Shown: in pieces, positions 46,764 through 55,385 of the stretch | Numbering within the stretch: the stretch's first letter is position 1 | How the letters are laid out: each line of letters begins with the position of its first letter | From: Sodalis praecaptivus | Lineage (GTDB): Bacteria > Pseudomonadota > Gammaproteobacteria > Enterobacterales > Enterobacteriaceae | Length of the DNA: 64,000 nucleotides | Assembly: GCF_000517425.1 (NCBI RefSeq) | Contig: NZ_CP006569.1 | Span: 620,001-684,000 of the forward strand | Reading direction: 5' to 3' | Program-made: the position numbers and the translations under genes | The notes under the pieces: generated by a model | Databases searched by the model: none | Seen by the model: the letters and a program-made list of their open reading frames with translations, nothing else | Told to the model about the DNA's origin: nothing

Positions 46764-47196
46764 TGGAGGGACCTGTGCCGCTCCCGCGTGAAGAACGCGG
46801 GGCGCATCTTGCGCGTGCCTCGTCTGGGCAATAACTTACGATGTTGCGCCGGGGAATAGACGATGTCTCGGGTGGGTGACAATAGGTCCGCTAAAGCGCG
46901 ATGTTATTGTCAGGTCAAAACCCGATATTGGAACTTGGCGCGCAAGACTCTCGACCACCGCGATGCTTCATTGTGGCAATAGCAAGAGCCTTGAGGGGAA
47001 ATAATAAATTGCCCCGGTGAAAGCGGGTCACTTTAAGCGTATTATGACGGCGATGATAAGAATTTATTTCTCCAGGCGGCAATAATTCCTCGCGCGCAAT
47101 AATAATTTATCAGATTTCCATCATGAAGTTTCGCTAATGAACGGGTTATACTTATATTAATTACCTCGCAGGTTACGGTATTGATAGATATTATGG
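46764..47196. other. Gap where SPI-1 carries sipBCDA
   Basis: 433 bp with no ORF showing translocator or effector features. GC-rich to about 46980, AT-rich afterwards, ending in the prgH promoter region. In SPI-1 the sip genes follow sicA directly. Confidence 0.7.
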
Positions 47197-48390
47197 ATGA
47201 TGAATAAAAAAAACGAACTTGGGTTGCTGTGCCGGGACGGTCTCGTATTACGCTTGCTGAACGGTTCGCTTAAAGGATGCGAATATTTCCTTAGCGCACC
47301 CATAACGTTATTTGTTGCCGGTGGCGAGGGGCAGACCGGCCCACGTCATGAACCGCCTTCCCTGCCGCCGGAGACCATTTTCATTCCGCGTCATCAGGGC
47401 GGCGTCAATTTTGAAATTGTCATTGCTACCGCCGCGCCGCACAAAAGCGTGCTGCGCGTTTTAAAGGATGACGGTATCCGCGAAACACCCCTGGTCGCCA
47501 ATCGGGTGTTGACCGCCGGCCCGCAGGCGCTGGCGGTCAGAGCGGCGGCGGCGGCGTGGGATGCGGCGATTCTGGACTATTGCGAGACGCCAACGCCGGT
47601 CGCGCCGGCGCGATGGCGCCGCAGGGGCGTACTGGCTCTGATGTCGCTGATAGCCCTGCTTGGCGCGGGTTATCTGCTGCGGTACGACATCGTTACGGGT
47701 CATGAGGATGTCGCGACCTTGGGCAGGCATCTTGCCGGTGACAACGGTAAGTTCCATCTTTTGCCCGGCAAGGACGGGAGCCTGTATATGCTGGCCGACA
47801 GTGAGCGTGATGCCGCCTGGGGCCGCCAGTCGCTGGTGCGCCACACCTCTGCCGCCGCGGTGAAGGTGCTGAGCTGTAACGACGAGCGCAGGCGGGTGCA
47901 TGCCTGGCTGGAACGGTACTATCCCTGGCTGGGTTTTCATCGCATCCACATCGACGATCCGTCCGCGCCGGAGCTGATTCTCAGCCGACAGCGTGCCGTG
48001 CTCTCCCCGGCGGAGCAGGATCGATTGAGCGAGGCGCTATTGGAAATGTTGCCTTATGCGCGGCAGATCTCGTTCGGGCAGTTGGACGACGACGCTGTGG
48101 TGCGCGACGCCGAAAACGGCTTGAGACAGCTGGCGATCGGCTATCAGCGCGTCGATCATCCCAACAGCGTCACCTTCGTGATAAACGGTGCGCTGGAGGA
48201 CGGCGAGCGCCAGCGAATCCGCCGCTATGTGGAGGCCTTCCAGCAGCGGTGGAGCAGCAACTATGTGCAGTTCGCCGTCGACCTTAAGGACGACCCGCTG
48301 GCGGGAAAATCTTTTTCCTACGGCCAGCAGAATTTTGTCAAACCCAACGCCGGCCACTGGCATTTCACCCCATCGTCATCCAACAGATAA
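47197..48390 (+). CDS. prgH: PrgH/SctD: T3SS outer inner-membrane ring protein
   Basis: 397 residues; Salmonella PrgH is 392. N-terminal FHA-like cytoplasmic domain (VLRLLNGSLKGCEYFLSAPI, IFIPRHQGGVNFEIVI), one membrane segment near residues 147-162 (VLALMSLIALLGAGYLL), then periplasmic ring domains (LLPGKDGSLYMLADSERDAA, VNFVINGALED-like SVTFVINGALEDGERQRI, YVQFAVDLKDDPLAGKSF). The start is one of two adjacent ATGs with a poor ribosome binding site. First gene of prgHIJK-orgAB. Confidence 0.95.
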   Translation: MMNKKNELGLLCRDGLVLRLLNGSLKGCEYFLSAPITLFVAGGEGQTGPRHEPPSLPPETIFIPRHQGGVNFEIVIATAAPHKSVLRVLKDDGIRETPLVANRVLTAGPQALAVRAAAAAWDAAILDYCETPTPVAPARWRRRGVLALMSLIALLGAGYLLRYDIVTGHEDVATLGRHLAGDNGKFHLLPGKDGSLYMLADSERDAAWGRQSLVRHTSAAAVKVLSCNDERRRVHAWLERYYPWLGFHRIHIDDPSAPELILSRQRAVLSPAEQDRLSEALLEMLPYARQISFGQLDDDAVVRDAENGLRQLAIGYQRVDHPNSVTFVINGALEDGERQRIRRYVEAFQQRWSSNYVQFAVDLKDDPLAGKSFSYGQQNFVKPNAGHWHFTPSSSNR

Positions 48391-48401
48391 GGAGATAAAA
48401 C

Positions 48402-48656
48402 GTGAACGGTATCGGTAGCCTAAGCCCGAGTGAACAGAGCAGGTACGCTGGCAATCCCAGCCAAGCCGTAAATCACATTGAGTCGATATACGATAGGGCT
48501 GCTAATGCGGTAAATCAACAGGATAATATTGATCCCCTGGCGGCATACATGGCGCAGAAAAATGACGCGAATCTTAAAAACGGCTTTCTCAGCCTGACGA
48601 CCCGATTAAAGATGTTCAGCGATATCGTCTCGGAAATCATTCGCAACTCGCGCTAA
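48402..48656 (+). CDS. prgI: PrgI/SctF: T3SS needle subunit
   Basis: 84 residues, GTG start after AAGGAGATAA. Two helices around a P-(S/A)D-like turn (NIDPLAAYMAQKNDANLK), with C-terminus MFSDIVSEIIRNSR comparable to VFKDIDAAIIQNFR of Salmonella PrgI. It is polar and lacks Cys, as the family does. Polymerises into the external needle. N-terminal half is diverged from Salmonella. Confidence 0.88.
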   Translation: MNGIGSLSPSEQSRYAGNPSQAVNHIESIYDRAANAVNQQDNIDPLAAYMAQKNDANLKNGFLSLTTRLKMFSDIVSEIIRNSR

Positions 48657-48700
48657 CGGCAAGGCGGGAAACTTGCCTCACTCTCAAAGGAAACGAGATT

Positions 48701-49012
48701 ATGCACGCAAGCATCAGCCCCGTTCGGCGGGGCAACCCTCTCCAGCACACTTCGACCGTTTCCGTCGCGCGGGAGGGGATCCGCAGCCTGGAGGAGCAAT
48801 TATTGCACACCCTTGCCGCCGGCGTGGCCGAGAACCACCACGACAAGCTCGCGCTATTGCGGCCGCCGCCCCCGCTAACTCAGCGGCATGACGCGCTGAC
48901 GGACATGGTGCGGCAGCAAGTCAACGGCATGAAATACACCATGCGCACCTCGCTGATAGCGGCACTGGTCAATAAAGCCACCCTGGCGGTAAAGACCGTG
49001 CTAGGCACATGA
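48701..49012 (+). CDS. prgJ: PrgJ/SctI: T3SS inner rod
   Basis: 103 residues, same length as Salmonella PrgJ (101). ATG preceded by AAAGGAAAC. The C-terminal [20 protein letters not shown] then [12 protein letters not shown] resembles the helical, polymerising end of rod proteins. The identification rests on size, order between prgI and prgK, and this segment. It overlaps prgK by four bases. Confidence 0.85.
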   Translation: MHASISPVRRGNPLQHTSTVSVAREGIRSLEEQLLHTLAAGVAENHHDKLALLRPPPPLTQRHDALTDMVRQQVNGMKYTMRTSLIAALVNKATLAVKTVLGT

Positions 49013-49770
49013 GCAGCGCCAGCCGCCTGGCCTGCGGCGCCATGTTGATCGCCATGCTGAGCGCCTGTAAAGATGAAGCGTTGCTTAAAAGCCTCGATCA
49101 GGTGCAGGCTAACGAGGTCATTGCCACACTGCAACGCAACAATATCGCCGCTGAGAAGAGAGACCACGGCAAAAGTGGTTACAGCATTACCATTAGCAAA
49201 GTGGATTTGCCGGCGGCCGTGGATCTGTTGAAAACTTACCAGTTACCTTCGCCGCCCCGCATGGAAATCGCGCGGATGTTTCCCGGCGACTCACTGGTTT
49301 CTTCGCCGCGCGCCGAAAAGGCAAGGTTGTATTCGGCTATCGAACAGCGTCTGGAGCAATCATTGCAGGTGCTTGAGGGGGTCGTGAATGCGCGCGTTCA
49401 CGTCAGCTACGATATCGACGCCGGCGAGAACGGCAGGACGCCTCGACCGGTACACCTTTCCGCGCTTGTGAGCTATGAGCCGGAAAGCGACCCCTCGCTC
49501 TTGATAGGCGATGTGAAACGTTTCTTGAAAAACAGCTTCGCCGAGGTGGCCTACGAGCATATTTCAGTCGTCCTCTCCCGCCGGCCGGTGCCGCAGCATC
49601 TACCGCCGGTGCGTCAGTCGCCCACCGCGGCGGCATCGCTGAACGGCTGGCGGCTGGGGGGCGTTGGCGCCGGTCTGGCCTTGCTGCTGTCGGCCGGTTT
49701 ATGGTGGCGAAAAAAGCGGGCCGCGGCCATGCCCGCGCGCGAGATGAGCGATGAGTGTCGTGCCCCTTGA
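49009..49770 (+). CDS. prgK: PrgK/SctJ: T3SS inner-membrane ring lipoprotein
   Basis: 253 residues. Lipoprotein signal with lipobox MLSAC (Cys20), then the YscJ/FliF domain: [57 protein letters not shown], and [15 protein letters not shown]-terminal membrane segment ([14 protein letters not shown]) and basic tail follow. Builds the 24-mer inner ring with PrgH. Overlaps orgA by 20 bases. Confidence 0.96.
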   Translation: MSSASRLACGAMLIAMLSACKDEALLKSLDQVQANEVIATLQRNNIAAEKRDHGKSGYSITISKVDLPAAVDLLKTYQLPSPPRMEIARMFPGDSLVSSPRAEKARLYSAIEQRLEQSLQVLEGVVNARVHVSYDIDAGENGRTPRPVHLSALVSYEPESDPSLLIGDVKRFLKNSFAEVAYEHISVVLSRRPVPQHLPPVRQSPTAAASLNGWRLGGVGAGLALLLSAGLWWRKKRAAAMPAREMSDECRAP

Positions 49771-50350
49771 TAGCATTATGTACGATCCCCTGACGTGGAT
49801 CCATCCGGCCCGCTTTGCGCTGCCTGCCAGGCTGGACGGCATCGCGCAGCGCTCGATACTTAACGGTATGCTGATAAGCCTGTACGGGCTCAGTCTTGAG
49901 CGTCCGGCGCTGCCCGCGCACTCTTTGCCGCGCCAGTTCGTCGAGGCGTGGCATTTGCTGCCCCAAACGGCGCTGCTGATGGCCTGTCAGCGTCATCGGG
50001 CCTCGCTCGCTATAGGCGGGTGCGGTGCCGGTTTGCCCGATTGGTTGCGACAGTTCGCCGCGCTACCGCTGATGGCATCCCGATCATCGCCCACGGAGAG
50101 CTTGCCCAGCCCGGCACGGCTGTTAGCGTGGGGGCGATATGAATTGCTGGCGTTTGCGGACGGTTTGCCCCGCGGCCTGCGCCAGCGCTTGGATCTGCTG
50201 TTCCCGCCGGAGGAGGGCCGGGATGATTCACATGGATTGTCCCGACCGTCCCCCTGTCGACTATTACTCAAACTTGCCTTTCAACATGCCAAGAGACATC
50301 CCGCTACGCCGGATGCCGCCGGTTTACGGCGGTATATTGATCAAACGTGA
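49751..50350 (+). CDS. orgA: OrgA/SctK: T3SS sorting-platform protein
   Basis: 199 residues, the same length as Salmonella Org[18 protein letters not shown] corresponds to [22 protein letters not shown] to GLPDWAQAF, LLFPP and [14 protein letters not shown] to the C-terminal LLFPP and ILLLALQYAQKYP. OrgA connects the SpaO pods to the inner ring. Its end overlaps orgB by 65 bases (or more if the earlier orgB start is used). Confidence 0.9.
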   Translation: MSVVPLDSIMYDPLTWIHPARFALPARLDGIAQRSILNGMLISLYGLSLERPALPAHSLPRQFVEAWHLLPQTALLMACQRHRASLAIGGCGAGLPDWLRQFAALPLMASRSSPTESLPSPARLLAWGRYELLAFADGLPRGLRQRLDLLFPPEEGRDDSHGLSRPSPCRLLLKLAFQHAKRHPATPDAAGLRRYIDQT

Positions 50351-50984
50351 ACACCTCCAGCGCCAGCGTTGCGCGATGGATTTAATCAAACAGGCCCGCC
50401 GCGAGGCGGTGAAATGCCTTAAACAGGCCGCCGAAGAGGCGGAGCGCTTGCGAAGCCAGGCCATAAGCGAAGGATACCAGCAGGGGGTGTTGGCCGCGGC
50501 GGACGCGGTGGCCGACTATCTTGCCGAGCGGCAGGGTCTGCATCTGTCGCTGCAGCGCGAGGTTGAGGACCACGCCCGCGCGCTGCTTACGGCGGCATTG
50601 TCCCATGCTGATTTGCTGCTGGTGCTGCTGGAAGAGTGGCTGGCGCAACAGCCCGAGCCGTCGATTCCGGCGCCGCTGGAGCTGTGGGTGCCAGCGGATC
50701 GCCGCGCCGCCGCGCTACGGCTCAAGCGCCAGATAGGCGCGCTGTGGCGCGGCAAATATGACATTATCGCCCACGACGGCGGGAGTTTTATCATGAAATA
50801 TGGCGATCAGGTCGCGGAATTTGATGCCGAGGCGTTTATCGACGCGGCAACCCGGCAGATGGCCTCTTGCCCTGACTATGGCACCAAAGTCCGCCGGCTC
50901 AGTGAACAAGGGCTGCAAGCGCTGTCGGAACGGCTGATGCGGCATTTCGCCGGCGAACATGCTCTGCCGATAAGTGAACCTTAG
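50286..50984 (+). CDS. orgB: OrgB/SctL: T3SS ATPase regulator/stator
   Basis: 232 residues from the ATG at 50286, chosen because [21 protein letters not shown] aligns with the start of Salmonella OrgB. An in-frame ATG at 50223 has a much better ribosome binding site (GGAGGAG, seven bases) and would add 21 residues; either could be used. N-terminal coiled-coil (ARREAVKCLKQAAEEAERLR), then EGYQQGVLAAADAVADYLAE and a C-terminal FliH-like domain (GGSFIMKYGDQVAEFDAEAF). Links the InvC ATPase to the SpaO pods. Confidence 0.9.
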   Translation: MPRDIPLRRMPPVYGGILIKREHLQRQRCAMDLIKQARREAVKCLKQAAEEAERLRSQAISEGYQQGVLAAADAVADYLAERQGLHLSLQREVEDHARALLTAALSHADLLLVLLEEWLAQQPEPSIPAPLELWVPADRRAAALRLKRQIGALWRGKYDIIAHDGGSFIMKYGDQVAEFDAEAFIDAATRQMASCPDYGTKVRRLSEQGLQALSERLMRHFAGEHALPISEP

Positions 50985-51045
50985 CGCGCATCGTCAGTCT
51001 GTCGTCAGAGCGGCAGTGATTAGTGAAGGCACAATGGGAGCAATG

Positions 51046-51645
51046 ATGACTGAATCTCAACCTCAACGCGGAGGGGATCGCCGCCTTGGCGTCGCCATCG
51101 CGCTGGCGGCGGCGCTGGCGTTAAGCGGCTGTGCCTGGGGGCCCGCCGACGACAACCCCGCGCGCGCCTGGCTGGCAAGCGTGGCCGATCCTGGCTGCAC
51201 GGCTGGCGGCGCCGTAACCCACCGGCAGACGCCGCCGATGCTCTATCGCGCGCTGGCGAGCTGCATTCGCGCGCAGCATTATCAGGACGGCGTGCTGCTG
51301 TTTGCTCTCGCGGGCAGCTACAGCTGGTATGACGCGCTGCGGGTGGATAGCGATGAAGCGCGGGAGGCGCATAGCCTGCTGCTGGCGGAAACTCTGAAGA
51401 GCGTCGATAAGCGCCGGCGGCAGGCCTTTTGGATGGTGGCGAAAGCGACCCTTGCGGATAAACAGGGGCATCAGGCCATCTGCCAGCGCATTCAGGCGAT
51501 CGGTAAACCGGTCTATCTGCCTGACTATCTGTCATCGTTCGCCGCCGCCGGCGCCCTTACCCGGCCGATGGACGATGAGGCGATGTGGAAGGCCGCGATC
51601 GCGGGCTATATGCATTGCCCTACCGACGTGCTGGTCATCCGCTGA
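51046..51645 (+). CDS. Lipoprotein at the end of the T3SS cluster, possible pilotin or accessory factor
   Basis: 199 residues from the ATG at 51046 (GGGAG five bases upstream; ATGs at 51034 and 51043 also possible). Signal peptide VAIALAAALALSGC with a lipobox and Cys near residue 30. The mature part is alpha-helical with four further Cys (PGCTAGG, ASCIRAQ, AICQRI, MHCPTD) and contains FALAGSYSWYDALRVDSDEA, which looks TPR/Sel1-like. I do not recognise the family. Being cotranscribed with prg/org genes and lipidated, it could serve InvG as pilotin (as InvH or MxiM do) though it is much larger. Confidence 0.65.
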   Translation: MTESQPQRGGDRRLGVAIALAAALALSGCAWGPADDNPARAWLASVADPGCTAGGAVTHRQTPPMLYRALASCIRAQHYQDGVLLFALAGSYSWYDALRVDSDEAREAHSLLLAETLKSVDKRRRQAFWMVAKATLADKQGHQAICQRIQAIGKPVYLPDYLSSFAAAGALTRPMDDEAMWKAAIAGYMHCPTDVLVIR

Positions 51646-51660
51646 TCGGCGCCCACCCGG

Positions 51661-52002
51661 CTATTTCTTCATCATGGCCTTCAGATTGGCAAAGGGGTTG
51701 TGGGTCGCCATCCCCACGTCCCGCTGCGCATCCTCGCCCGCGACCACCGTCGAGCCGTACAGGCTTGCCTCAGTGTATTTCTCATGCTCATGGTCGTGGC
51801 AATACAGGCACAACATCTCCCAATTGCTGCCGTCCTCGGGATTGTTGCCGTGGTCGTGATCGATATGATGCACCGTCAGCTCGCGCAAGTTGGAATAGGT
51901 AAACTCGCGGCTGCAACGGCCACAAACCCAGGGAAACAGCTTCAACGCTTTTTCACGATAGCCGTTTTCCAGCCGGGCATAATTTTTTGGAATATAAGCC
52001 AT
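51661..52002 (-). CDS. yajD: YajD: HNH nuclease-family protein
   Basis: 113 residues from the ATG at 52000-52002 (MAYIPKNYARLENGYREKAL), nearly identical in layout to E. coli YajD. HNH motif: CGRCSREF, HHIDHDHGNN, and NWEMLCLYCHDHEH, with two CxxC zinc pairs. Biochemical role unknown. Convergent with the T3SS cluster, it marks the return to core chromosome. Confidence 0.95.
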   Translation of the reverse strand: MAYIPKNYARLENGYREKALKLFPWVCGRCSREFTYSNLRELTVHHIDHDHGNNPEDGSNWEMLCLYCHDHEHEKYTEASLYGSTVVAGEDAQRDVGMATHNPFANLKAMMKK

Positions 52003-52185
52003 AAATGACACGCTCTCCGCGCGGTAGAAAACCCCTTGAGAGTGTAGCTTAAATCCCGCCGCTATCGCTATACCCCTTGGCGGCGACGGGACGCCGCCGG
52101 GATTTTCCCCGCCGGCGATATAGATGTTTAAGTAACGTTTATCGCTGCGGCACTATGGTAGGAAAAAATTAATTTACCGAAGTAC

Positions 52186-53634
52186 ATGAAAAGAGATCAA
52201 ATTCTTCTGCTTGGCTGGTGTGTCGGCTATGCCATGCTATGGACGGGTGTCACCTTCCTGCTAGATCCCACCGTTCCTTATGATGCTATCGAGGCGCTGA
52301 ATTGGGCGATGAATGCGGAATGGGGATCGCCCAAAAATCCCTGGCTGGTGGGCCTGGTCATGCGGCCGGCGCTCTGGCTGTCGGCACCCTGGTTGAGCTT
52401 TTACTGGTATGCGACGCATTTTCTGGCGGTTGCGCTGGGCATGTTTGGCGTTTGGCAACTTGCCTGGCGCCTAAGCGGCGACAGACGCCTGGCCTGGCTG
52501 GCGCTGCTGGCGCTCAACCTCAGCGGCGTCATCAATTTCGATATCATTTCCTTTAACGATAATTATCTGTTGGTCATGCTCTGGCCTTGGCTGTGGGTGT
52601 TTTTCCTACGGGCCGCCTTCGATCGCCCCGGTTGGTGGCTGGCGTTCGCCGTGACGGGGGGGCTGGCGTGCATGGCGAAATATTCCAGCCTCTCGTTCAT
52701 GTTCTCGGCCTGGATGTTAACGCTGCTAATGCCGGCCATCCGTCGGAGTTATCGCCAACCGGCGTTTTATTTGGCCGTTCTGGTATGGCTTATTATTGTG
52801 GCGCCAAACGGATGGTGGTTGTGGCAAAACGACTTTGCCGCCGTTAAATGGGTGGATTCGCAGGTCACGCCCGGAGTGACGCTGCACGGGCTAAGCTCGG
52901 CAGCGACGGTGTTTTATCCGTTGGCGGTGCTCGCCGCCGTGCTCATCGTACTGCGGGCCCGTCTGGGCTGGCCACCTACCCCGCAGGGCCGGGCGGCCCT
53001 GGGAATGATGGTGATCCCGCTGGGACCTATCCTGGTGTGGTTCAGCCTTCACGACGGCGGCCGTATCACCGAATGGCTACAGCCTTACATGATGCCCGCC
53101 ACGGCGCTGATGATGGCCTGCGTGACGCAACCGCCTAACCGGCCGCTGGCGGGTACGCTGAAAAAGCTGTTGCTGTGGGCGCCGGTGGTGCTGGCGGGTT
53201 ACAGCGCGGTGATGCTGTTAAACCTGCGCGGTGCCGGCGAAAAATTAGCCGGCATCAAGCCCTTTAGCCAGCAGGTAAACGAACGCTGGCAGCGGCACTA
53301 TCACCAGCCGGTGCGCTTTGTCGGGGGCGATTATTTATCCCAGTGGCTGACGTTCTACATTGACGACCGTCCGGCGGTGATTACCCCCTGGTCCGTGGAA
53401 CGGCGGCCGAATATCTACACCCGCTCGTTGCGTCAGGATAGGTTGTTGCACGATGGCGTACTGCTGCTGGGGCCGCGCGGGCAGAACTGCGGCGAAGCGG
53501 ATTTCAGCGATATACTGGCGCCCTGGCCGGCACTATCCATCGGTTATCGCGAGGAGATGGCGTTTGTGCCCCATCCCGGCGCCGGCGCCGTTCCGATTTG
53601 TCTGGCGTTTGTGCCGCCGATGACGCCGGAATGA
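52186..53634 (+). CDS. GT39/ArnT-like membrane glycosyltransferase
   Basis: 482 residues with about ten membrane helices and a periplasmic C-terminal domain. The first loop has the acidic YDAIEALNWAMNAEWGSPKN stretch with DxE-like residues, and NPWLVGLVMRPALW, characteristic of PMT/ArnT family proteins that take a sugar from a polyprenyl phosphate. The C-terminal ~130 residues (QVNERWQRHYHQPVRFVGGD) are soluble. Could modify lipopolysaccharide or another envelope glycan. Acceptor unknown. Single gene. Confidence 0.85.
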   Translation: MKRDQILLLGWCVGYAMLWTGVTFLLDPTVPYDAIEALNWAMNAEWGSPKNPWLVGLVMRPALWLSAPWLSFYWYATHFLAVALGMFGVWQLAWRLSGDRRLAWLALLALNLSGVINFDIISFNDNYLLVMLWPWLWVFFLRAAFDRPGWWLAFAVTGGLACMAKYSSLSFMFSAWMLTLLMPAIRRSYRQPAFYLAVLVWLIIVAPNGWWLWQNDFAAVKWVDSQVTPGVTLHGLSSAATVFYPLAVLAAVLIVLRARLGWPPTPQGRAALGMMVIPLGPILVWFSLHDGGRITEWLQPYMMPATALMMACVTQPPNRPLAGTLKKLLLWAPVVLAGYSAVMLLNLRGAGEKLAGIKPFSQQVNERWQRHYHQPVRFVGGDYLSQWLTFYIDDRPAVITPWSVERRPNIYTRSLRQDRLLHDGVLLLGPRGQNCGEADFSDILAPWPALSIGYREEMAFVPHPGAGAVPICLAFVPPMTPE

Positions 53635-53713
53635 TCTCGCTACACGCCAACTCACCGCGGGGAAGAAATGCTGTGACTACCGCGATTCGCCGCACGGGTT
53701 AGACGCTCTGGCG

Positions 53714-53739
53714 GCCGTATACCGGCGCCGGTATACGGC
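53714..53739. terminator. 26-bp perfect palindrome between convergent genes
   Basis: GCCGTATACCGGC is followed directly by its exact reverse complement. It lies between the ends of the glycosyltransferase gene and the convergent aminotransferase gene, followed by CCGTTTT. A bidirectional terminator is the most likely role, but the T-run is weak. Confidence 0.5.
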
Positions 53740-53831
53740 GCCGTTTTCGCGTCTTGGACGCTGGCCGTCGCGTTTCGGCGTTGGCGACGACCCACTGCTC
53801 ATGCGTCCCGGCACCCGGCAGGGGGAGAGGG

Positions 53832-55052
53832 TCAGCTCCGCCAGGCCGAGTGGCGCAGGAACCGGCTAAAGCGATCGGCGCCCTGTTCCAGCTTTTTGCT
53901 CGCGCTGGCAATACACCAGCGCAGGCAGCCTTCGCCCGCTTCACCGAATGCGCTGCCTGGCGCCAGCCCGACGCCGGCCTCGGCCACCAGCGCTTTACAA
54001 AATGTTAAGCTGTCGTTTAGGCCGTGTACGCGGAAAAAGAGGTACATGGCGCCCTGGGGCAGCGGTACTTCGACTTCCGCCAGCGAGCCGAGCCGCTGAT
54101 AGAGATAGTCGCGGGAAGCCTGAAAGCGGGCCACCGTCTCCTGGCGCAACGCCTCGCCCTGGTTTACCGCGACCAGGCCGGCTTTTTGCACGAAACCGGG
54201 GGCGCAACTGCTGTTATATTCAATCAGTTTGCCTAATTCATGCATCAGCGCCGGCGGCGCGACCACCCAACCCAGCCGCCAGCCGGTCATCAGCCAACTT
54301 TTGGAGAAACTATTGATGACCACCAGCCTGTCGTTAGGATCGGCAATATCAAGGAATGACGGCGCGCAGCGATCGGGGGGGCCGTCATACACAATGCGGC
54401 TATAGACCTCATCGGAGACGATCCAGATACCGTGCCGCCGACAGTGCGCCAATATCTGCGCCTGTTGCGCCGCCGGCATCACCCAGCCGCTGGGGTTGTT
54501 GGGGGAATTGATCACCAGCGCCCGGCAATCGGGCGTCAAGGCGTGCAATAACGTTTCCAGTGAGAGATGCCAACGGGCGATGCCCTGCTCGTCCGGCCGC
54601 AGCTCAAGCGCGACCTCCTCCACCTGCACGCCGAGAATGCGCGGGATTTCCACCAGGTTTGGCCATACCGGCGTCACCACCACCACCCGATCCCCGGGGC
54701 TATACAGCGCTTGGGCGGTCAGCATCAGCGCGGATACCCCGGAAGAGGTCACAACGATCCGCTCTGCACTGACCGGCTGGTGCAGCCGCGAAAGGGAGTG
54801 TGCCAGCGCCTCACGCAAAGCCGGCTCGCCTAAGTTCGGCGTATAAAAGGTGTCGCCGGCGGTCAACGCCGCCTGCGCCGCCGCGCAAATAAATGCCGGC
54901 GTCGGCAAATCCGGCTCGCCGAACCAGAACGGCAAAATATCGTCGCGGCCGATGCCGGCGTTGGCGACGTCGCGAATAGCGGAGAAGCGCAAATCGCGCA
55001 CCGCTTCGCGCGCCAAGGCCGGGTGTCCGGCCTGTAAAGGAAACTCTGACAT
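53832..55052 (-). CDS. PLP-dependent aminotransferase, class I/II
   Basis: 406 residues, ATG start. Class I fold with FWFGEPDLPTPAFICAA, YTPNLGEPALREALA, VTSSGVSALMLTAQAL, NSPNNPSGWV, VSDEVYSRIVYDG, and the PLP-binding lysine in NSFSKSWLMTGWRLGWVVAP. An Arg near the C-terminus (LRWCIASAS) binds the carboxylate. Substrate cannot be determined. It is divergent from a small-molecule kinase gene. Confidence 0.92.
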   Translation of the reverse strand: MSEFPLQAGHPALAREAVRDLRFSAIRDVANAGIGRDDILPFWFGEPDLPTPAFICAAAQAALTAGDTFYTPNLGEPALREALAHSLSRLHQPVSAERIVVTSSGVSALMLTAQALYSPGDRVVVVTPVWPNLVEIPRILGVQVEEVALELRPDEQGIARWHLSLETLLHALTPDCRALVINSPNNPSGWVMPAAQQAQILAHCRRHGIWIVSDEVYSRIVYDGPPDRCAPSFLDIADPNDRLVVINSFSKSWLMTGWRLGWVVAPPALMHELGKLIEYNSSCAPGFVQKAGLVAVNQGEALRQETVARFQASRDYLYQRLGSLAEVEVPLPQGAMYLFFRVHGLNDSLTFCKALVAEAGVGLAPGSAFGEAGEGCLRWCIASASKKLEQGADRFSRFLRHSAWRS

Positions 55053-55385
55053 AGTAACGACAGCCTTTTATTAAACTAGGGGATCCGCTGTGCCCGCCAT
55101 CCGTTACGCCGCCTGCGGCAAGCGGCGCGGTAAGGATGACTGCGTATCAGCCACCCACTCCCATCAGAGTAACCGATACTTAATTGCCAACAATAGCGAT
55201 AATTGCTGTCGCAGCGAGGGCGCCTACCGATAATGCCTCTCGCGGCGAACGACCGTAGCGCTTTCGGGAAAATCTTTGGTAGCAACGGCTGTTGCCCGTT
55301 GTCGGGCTAGGGGACTGAACGCTGTCGGGAGAATCGGCACCGGAATTGCATGCTTATTTGCCTCACGTCTCTCAAGGAGTTAAGC
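55053..55385. other. Divergent intergenic region
   Basis: 333 bp between the aminotransferase and kinase genes; presumably holds both promoters. No specific site recognised beyond AAGGAG just before the kinase start. Confidence 0.5.
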
